Source: Ephydatia muelleri
Lineage: Eukaryota > Porifera > Demospongiae > Spongillida > Spongillidae
Length of the DNA: 64,000 nucleotides
Reading direction: 5' to 3'
NCBI GenBank assembly: GCA_013339895.1
Contig: JABACO010000009.1
Coordinates: forward strand, 7,482,253 to 7,546,252
The notes beneath the pieces were generated by a model. The model saw only the letters and a program-made list of their open reading frames with translations, did not search any database and was not told the origin of the DNA. The position numbers and the translations under genes are program-made. This document shows positions 59,901 through 64,000 of this stretch, one piece after another (positions within the stretch are counted from its first letter, which is position 1; every line of letters begins with the position of its first letter).

Positions 59901-62900
59901 CATTAATAACTCTGCAGTGGAATTATTTTACTGTTTTAGCCATGTTTAGTCATTAATAATTGTACCTTGAATGTGGGTGTGACTTAATTTTGAATGAATG
60001 GTTTGAATGTATTAATAAATTATCCAACTGAAATGTAATAAAAGTATATTCAATAATTTAATACACATGTCTAATGATTTTTAGTTGAGCCTAATTGATT
60101 ATTATGTTAATTGGATTATTTATTTATTTATTTATTTATTTTTTATGGTTAAAATTTTACTTATACTTTTAAAAGACAAGATATAATAACACAGTACATA
60201 AACATTAAACAAACAAATTACACATACAATCGGATCTTGCTCTACGACAGTGGGATAATTCTAGAAAGGATGGCTGTAGCATTGGCACGAACTAGATGGA
60301 CATTAAGCCGGCCATAAATGTCTATTTTAGTAAAAATATATGAATTATTTGTTTATGTCATAATTTTTTCCCACTCGTTATTGATACATAGTATGATTGA
60401 AAGTTAATAAACAAGCTGGATATATATTTTTAACGAATTTTCCTTACTTGTGGGATACCCTTTACAATAGGACAAATTTATATTAAAACTGGACTTGTTA
60501 TCATTGCAGATATCAATGAATGCTCGCCAAATGGGGGATTGGGTCCCTGCCAACAGATATGCACCAATAGCGTTGGATCATTCTCTTGCAGCTGTCAGCC
60601 TGGATACACACTGTCTGGTTATAGCTGCAATGGTAAGACGAGTTTATAGTAAATTTCACACTGGTTTATTAATACTACTTAGCCGGTTATGTCTTCACTT
60701 ATGATGCCTGTGTTACGTGTTAAGTAGCTCGCAAGATGAATCGTGTGCGCAAAATTGGACATTTCCACTTCTCAGCGAGCTACATATACATCAAACTGCC
60801 TGACCGCACCACGGCTACGTCGTCTATCTTTGCTTTAGCTCTGGGTACATACATATAATAATGGGATCGTTTCCGCGAAAAGGGACCTAACGCATGTTTT
60901 TTCAAAATTCTAAATTTTTTGATATTCTAAGTCTGAAATGTCCTCTGCACTTTGCTTATTACCCACTGAGAATCGGACTATCTGTCATGGAGTTGTAAGG
61001 CTCTGAATTTTTAATTAGCCATACATTTCAACGCAAGCGTTACATTTCTATTGCGCATACTGGTATATGCACTAGGTCCCTTTTCGCGGAACGATCCCAT
61101 ATATTATATGTTACGTGCCAAGTTGCAATCTTAAAGGATTGGCCTGCGCAAACCTATGTTTGTCTTCGCAATAGTTGCAATCGTAGGATTAATATTGTGC
61201 CAGTACAATCCTTGAATAGGTTCAATCCTAGGATTGCGCTAGCACCATCCTAGGATTTGTTGCGCAATCCCAGGATTTTGTTGCGCAATCCTAGGATTTG
61301 TTGCGCAATCCTAGGATAGGTCTGCGCGTAATTCGTGTATGCCTAACCAATCTAGGAATACTTGTAAAAGTCATTCTGGTTTTTCTCTAGGACAGCACGT
61401 GCAAGTATAATCACAACTAGGTTTTGTGCTAGTCATTCCAACAATCACCCAGCCAAGATATTTCAAATTAGACAGTGTAACAGCTCATGGTATTATTTTA
61501 AATTATATCCAGATAATCAAATGATTAATTGCACAGAGCTACCTGTAAATGCATAATGAGAATATAAGTCAGAGCTTGGTAGCAACAATATACACTTCCA
61601 CAATTTCAGTTTCTTATGGTTATACTGCTTTGCAGCATCTCTAAGGGACACCTTCAGTTTCATTCTCCCATCTATTTACTTTAATGTTCATATCACCACT
61701 GTATCTTTCCAACTCTGAGGCTGAAACACAATTTCTATGACACCAAATGCACAGGTACAGTTTATGTTTTTGTACCTACAATTGATACAGCTATGCAAAG
61801 CAAGCATTTCAGGTCAGTTGACGCTCGGTCTATTCGAGGAATTTGAATGCATACAGCATCTCCTATACAATATGACAATTCTTTCTTGCGATATCTTTCA
61901 GCCATTTTTTGGGAAATTGACATTAGCCATTTTTCGTAGTGGCAAGTACTTTTTTGACGTTCTTAGTAAATGCTCTTAATCAAACAGAAGTGATGCCAAG
62001 GCATGTAAAGAAATGAACTCACCAACATCATTCTTGGAATTATGAACATCAATCCAACTTCTTCCTCTTTTGGATCTTCATTTGTGACATTTATCTCATC
62101 ACCACTTGTGTTTTGATGATCTCCACAAGTTTCAGTCCCTTGATTCACCACACCCTCAATTCATTGGGTGTCCATTCTTCCTTTTATTTTTAGCATCCCT
62201 TGACTTTCACTTTCTAATGTCCTCCAGGTTCTTAGTTATGTTGGTCTGATGTAGACACAACTAAAATAAGAAAAAAATAATTCAGCTCAATTTACATGCA
62301 ATCAGTCTCACTGGTGATGTCTCTGATGGTACCATCCTATACATGTGCATGAGGTTTTAATTGCCATTACCTCTTGCAGTACATCAGCAACATTTCTTCT
62401 AGTACTGGAGGTGGTTGACCGAAGCTTCATTGTTTCATGGATACATGTGTTGAGTTGGTCTTTATTAGTATTGCTGATGACACTTGTGCACAATAAACTT
62501 ACACAAAATCTCTGGAAGCCACTGAGACCATGAAGTACATGGATCGTGTTGGAATCGACATTCCAGGATTTCTTCTATTTTAGCATTGCCTCAATCAACC
62601 AATCATTGTGACTGTGGGTGTCTATTTATTAATTTTTTCGCGAAAAGGGACCTAACGCATGTTTTTTCAAAATTCTAAATTCTTTGATATTCTAGATATC
62701 TTGAATTTATTTAAACAAGGAGCTCCATTTGATTGCATTGTCTAAATGATATAATTATTACTATATATATATTACTTGTATTCTTCCCTTGTGGGATAGA
62801 TTTTGATGCCACTCCTGCATTAGTCTGACATACCCAAAATATGAAATTGCTCAAAATCGGAAATCGACTTTAGGTCGGCTTTGACCCTGCATATCTTTTT

Positions 62901-64000
62901 TCCCCTACTGTCCCAAATGTTTTAAGACACTCGAGTCACTCTCGCCCCCACCCCTGCCCCCACCATACTGAACTGATCAAGAATCATTTAGCCTTCAGTA
63001 CTTGTAACTGTTAATGGGAGAAGTTTGACGAGCAGTGCAATGCATTTTAGTATTAACAAGTGATAACCACAATAGGTTAAAATTCATGTCGATTGAGGGG
63101 GCATGAGGAGGGGGAGGAAATCTAAGGAGTCCGTCCTCATGAGGAGGGGGAGGAAATCTAAGGAGTCCGTCCTCAAATTTCCTTGTCATAAAATAAATAA
63201 ATATGTTGCCCCCCAGTACATACATTAAGTTAAGCATACCATGTACATTGCAAACATTGCACTGCAAAAGAACGGTTGTTCAAATATTGAATAACTTTGT
63301 ATATAAACCTTATCAAACTCGATCCATTGAGTCATTTTCATGTTTGATTAATTTGCTGCTATCACGTTTATGCTGTAATGTTATCTTAGCAAATAAAAAT
63401 ATTATCATCCAATATTGTGGGGCTACACCATATCCGTGACAATCTCAAAGAAATTGCCAACTCCATAACTTATCATTTGATGAATAGCAGCGCATGCCTG
63501 ATGCAAACCTTATACTTGGTAACTGGCAATTTATGCTGTTCATCTAATTTTCAGACATCAACGAGTGCCTCTCAAATGGAGGATTGGGTCCATGTGCACA
63601 ACTCTGTACCAACACAATCGGATCATTTTCCTGTAGTTGTCTGCCTGGGTATACTCAATCAGGATATAGCTGCAGTGGTGAGACAAAACTGTTTGAAACT
63701 ATCTGATCAGAGCTTGTCACCATATTACATGTTTTGGTAACAGATTTTTAGTAATCAATTGTATGGTGTTTCTCTTAGGCTAAAAAATTATAGTAATTTT
63801 GAGCTATCTTTCCTTTCTAGGTTTAGCTACAGCATCAGCTGTGGCCAATATAATATGCATTGCTGTATAAAGTCATTCACTGCATACATTTTCAGATGTT
63901 AATGAATGCCTACCCAATGGAGGATTAGGTCCATGCCAGGACATATGTACCAACACAGATGGATCGTTTGTCTGTAGCTGTCACCTTGGATATGCCTTAT
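46127..64000 (+). CDS. Secreted EMI-domain plus cbEGF protein (3' incomplete)
   Basis: Exon 1 (46127-46206) encodes a signal peptide ([17 protein letters not shown]). Exons 2-3 (46261-46374, 46454-46560) encode an EMI domain: [10 protein letters not shown]...[14 protein letters not shown] and FACCTGY...TCA. Six cbEGF exons follow: 47707-47829, 48226-48348, 59297-59419, 60510-60632, 63555-63677 and 63896 to beyond the window. Each complete one is 123 bp (41 codons), phase 1 at both ends. Each carries D-I/N-NEC at the start and C-N----F-C-C, the calcium-binding and hydroxylation consensuses. The modules are close to identical, so they arose by exon duplication. Intron 5 (48349-59296) is 10.9 kb of nested TEs; introns 6-7 hold MITEs. 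Likely an extracellular matrix or receptor-type protein; the C-terminal part is not in the window. Confidence 0.85.
47931..47986. repeat. Poly-G run in EGF-gene intron
   Basis: About 46 uninterrupted G and a further G-rich tail. Confidence 0.9.
48918..49140. repeat. (GGT)n and G runs
   Basis: A (GGT)n run of about ten units merges into 17 G (48950-48967). A second set of G runs at 49104-49125 ends GGGCCCGCCACTAT, which resembles a degenerate inverted hAT-like end. It lies just left of the CACTA-like element. Confidence 0.7.
49985..50423 (+). repeat. 151-bp satellite array, left part
   Basis: About three tandem units (GTATGTCGGCTAGTG...GGTGATTAATTAGAATATC). The array was cut by piggyBac at the TTAA inside GATTAATTAG and continues at 53584. 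Confidence 0.95.
50631..52523 (+). CDS. piggyBac transposase, intact
   Basis: A single-exon ORF of 630 residues from ATG at 50631. The N-terminus is acidic with four copies of an [13 protein letters not shown](C/S)GNDT-like repeat (about residues 37-120). The DDE_Tnp_1_7 domain follows (about 155-530), with the three expected aspartates: D307 in [14 protein letters not shown]386 in YFDNFYTS and D494 in GGVDKSDQ. The C-terminus has a cysteine-rich zinc module, CEVCSNRK...[16 protein letters not shown]. The family excises and inserts at TTAA without footprints. No frameshift or stop, so it is probably active or recently so. It could also be domesticated, but perfect TIRs argue against that. Confidence 0.95.
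   Translation: MASRRHLPSDPEFLLEYMENIESDISDDEFDGYIDEEEGVCGGGISNNDREGVCSDVFEEELGSGNDTEGVCSDVFEEHGCGNETEGVCSDVFGEELGCGNDTESVCSDVFEEELGCEEPMEVELPQSTTALTFQSSIPPFTPIPGVTEKMDHLQPVDIFCKLFNDQTMVSVVEETNRYGNQYLQSHSDYLKKHCKARANQLKGKPITMEEMKKFMGLIITMGIVNMPSIQHYWCTSWPFSSSNFSTVMSRDRFLLILKFLHLADNSKAVPKGERGYDILFKIRPLITSLVTSYQRSYTMNREVSVDESIISYKGRLSFLQYMPKKPNKWGMKAWVLAESDTGYTWNFILYTGKQEKRPAGVPLGTHVVTELLKKLHGKGYHVYFDNFYTSPYLCKLLLSTGFGSCGTLRLDRKDVPKSFQKADVALGEVVHYKDGELMGLKWRDKRVVALLTTIHKEGTVTKQRRRKGATGGHQTVQKPLGIDQYNAYMGGVDKSDQLVTYYGYNNFSRKWWKRVYFHLLDVTLVNAYVLYYKTCEGKVLSHMDFRIEVAKGLIGAECFTSLQLAPVVDSPARLIGHNHFPEPSGQHDCEVCSNRKSGKRKTTTYICCSCKVPLCVYPCFKTYHTVMHY
52524..53571. other. piggyBac 3' region, CA/CC-rich
   Basis: About 1 kb of ACAC- and CCACAC-rich sequence between the stop codon and the right TIR. 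Small ORFs here have no motifs. Typical internal 3' sequence of a piggyBac. Confidence 0.6.
53584..56333 (+). repeat. 151-bp satellite array, right part (~18 units)
   Basis: Unit period is 151 bp, measured between successive ATGTCGGCTAGTG positions (53911, 54062, 54213). Units are ~98% alike. Two variants recur: CTTTCCTCTTGTGCC versus CTTTCGACTTGTGCC, and GATTAATTAG versus GATTGATTAG. The second variant destroys the TTAA. The array ends at 56333 within ...GTATGTCGGCC. Confidence 0.95.
56713..57016 (+). pseudogene. TE gene, first exon (GVRVENG-type module)
   Basis: ATG at 56713 gives [33 protein letters not shown], then a one-base frame change leads to [31 protein letters not shown]...VYIVLVK. 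I recall the G-RYR----RG-R---G-L-PP--GW----Y-V block in uncharacterised TE-linked proteins of cnidarians and sponges. Inside the CACTA-like element, so likely one of its genes. Confidence 0.45.
57379..57975 (+). pseudogene. TE gene, downstream exons
   Basis: Three candidate exons. The first is 57379-57493 (after TTGCAG, before GTATGC). The second is about 57620-57727 (after CATTAG, before GTATGT), containing [25 protein letters not shown]. The third runs from 57775 (after TATAG), containing [15 protein letters not shown]. The DYE-QR-R-I--N-EFL block recalls DNA-binding TE proteins of the 'YE-LR--NI--N--FL' type. Function unknown. Same strand and neighbourhood as 56713, so probably one gene. 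Confidence 0.4.
58094..58171. repeat. Two direct copies of a 38-bp unit
   Basis: GCGGGTCTGGGTACGAGACG...GGCCTGGCAC occurs twice in tandem, next to the right subterminal repeats of the CACTA-like element. Confidence 0.8.
60118..60310 (-). mobile_element. LINE 3' end with (TAAA)n tail
   Basis: On the minus strand a block reading [16 protein letters not shown] (compare LYGRLNLNLVRANTRG near 3450) is followed by untranslated sequence and ends in (TAAA)n, seen as (TTTA)n at 60118-60142 on +. Consistent with a 5'-truncated LINE insertion in the EGF-gene intron. Confidence 0.5.
60862..61099. mobile_element. MITE with TGGGATCGTTTCCGCGAAAA ends
   Basis: TIRs of about 28 bp (TGGGATCGTT...AGGGACCT and AGGTCCC...AACGATCCCA), 238 bp, no coding. 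Its core (CTGAATTTTTAATTAG) is shared with the MITE at 20431-20828. Confidence 0.8.
61140..61325. repeat. Repeated palindrome ATCCTAGGAT with TTGCGCAA spacers
   Basis: At least five ATCCTAGGAT-like palindromes (some degenerate: CCCAGGAT) alternate with TTGTTGCGCA, giving a 20-21-bp tandem unit. Both words are palindromic, so the array can fold in many registers. Intronic. Confidence 0.8.
61326..63554. other. Intron of the EGF gene, minor features only
   Basis: 62632-62700 is a fragment (left end, from TTCGCGAAAAGGGACC) of the 60862-61099 MITE family. Minus-strand ORFs at 61963-62151 and 62308-62493 ([21 protein letters not shown]) have no recognisable motif. Otherwise nothing. Confidence 0.5.
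63101..63175. repeat. Tandem duplication (~38 bp, two copies)
   Basis: CATGAGGAGGGGGAGGAAAT...GTCCGTCCT occurs twice in direct tandem in the EGF-gene intron. Confidence 0.85.

Overview
The window is animal nuclear DNA: GT-AG introns, metazoan gene families (CRTC, Churchill, TRIM-NHL, EMI plus calcium-binding EGF) and very dense transposable-element (TE) debris. The TE spectrum (intron-bearing Ginger, piggyBac, HECT-carrying elements, LINE-like reverse transcriptases, repeat proteins of the ADPEKKKASVRDSY type) resembles what I know from sponges and other early-branching animals; a demosponge is my best guess, inferred and not proven.

Host genes, left to right. (1) A four-exon Churchill (CHURC1) gene, + strand, 14276-16909, complete in sequence. 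(2) A CREB-regulated transcription coactivator (CRTC/TORC), + strand, about 19790-27116, with N-terminal CREB-binding exon, SIK-type serine region and a 1.57-kb terminal exon. (3) A TRIM protein with RING, B-boxes, coiled coil, filamin and NHL repeats, - strand, 31332-33668, carrying three apparent frameshifts. (4) A secreted EMI plus cbEGF protein, + strand, from 46127 and running off the right edge; its cbEGF modules are 123-bp symmetric phase-1 exons. The genes look unrelated in function; there is no operon-like logic.

The rest is nested mobile DNA. 310-3600: a LINE-like RT pseudogene (- strand) split by a 2.2-kb element with ~400-bp terminal inverted repeats (TIRs) and a 4-bp target-site duplication (TSD, GAGA). 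6540-13090: a decayed TE gene split by a 5474-bp element (6642-12115) with ~0.84-0.98-kb TIRs, 6-bp TSD ATTTGC, and a multi-exon HECT E3 ligase gene inside. 27642-30132: a Ginger DNA transposon (TGT...ACA ends, TSD CCGG, gypsy-like integrase, PHD finger); a second Ginger-like relic lies at 42760-44520 (-). 34180-38860: gypsy, pogo/Tigger and unassigned relics. 38900-40515: another LINE with A-rich tail. 49190-58467: a CACTA-like element inside an EGF-gene intron, holding a 151-bp-unit satellite (about 21 copies), into one TTAA of which an intact 3160-bp piggyBac (50424-53583) has jumped. Palindromic MITEs, long G/C homopolymers, CA/GT and CT tracts are scattered throughout.

The strongest novelty candidates are the HECT-carrying TIR element, the piggyBac-in-satellite-in-CACTA nest, and the intron-containing Ginger elements with a shared intron position. 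Exon boundaries are read by eye from splice motifs and protein resemblance; no database search was possible.
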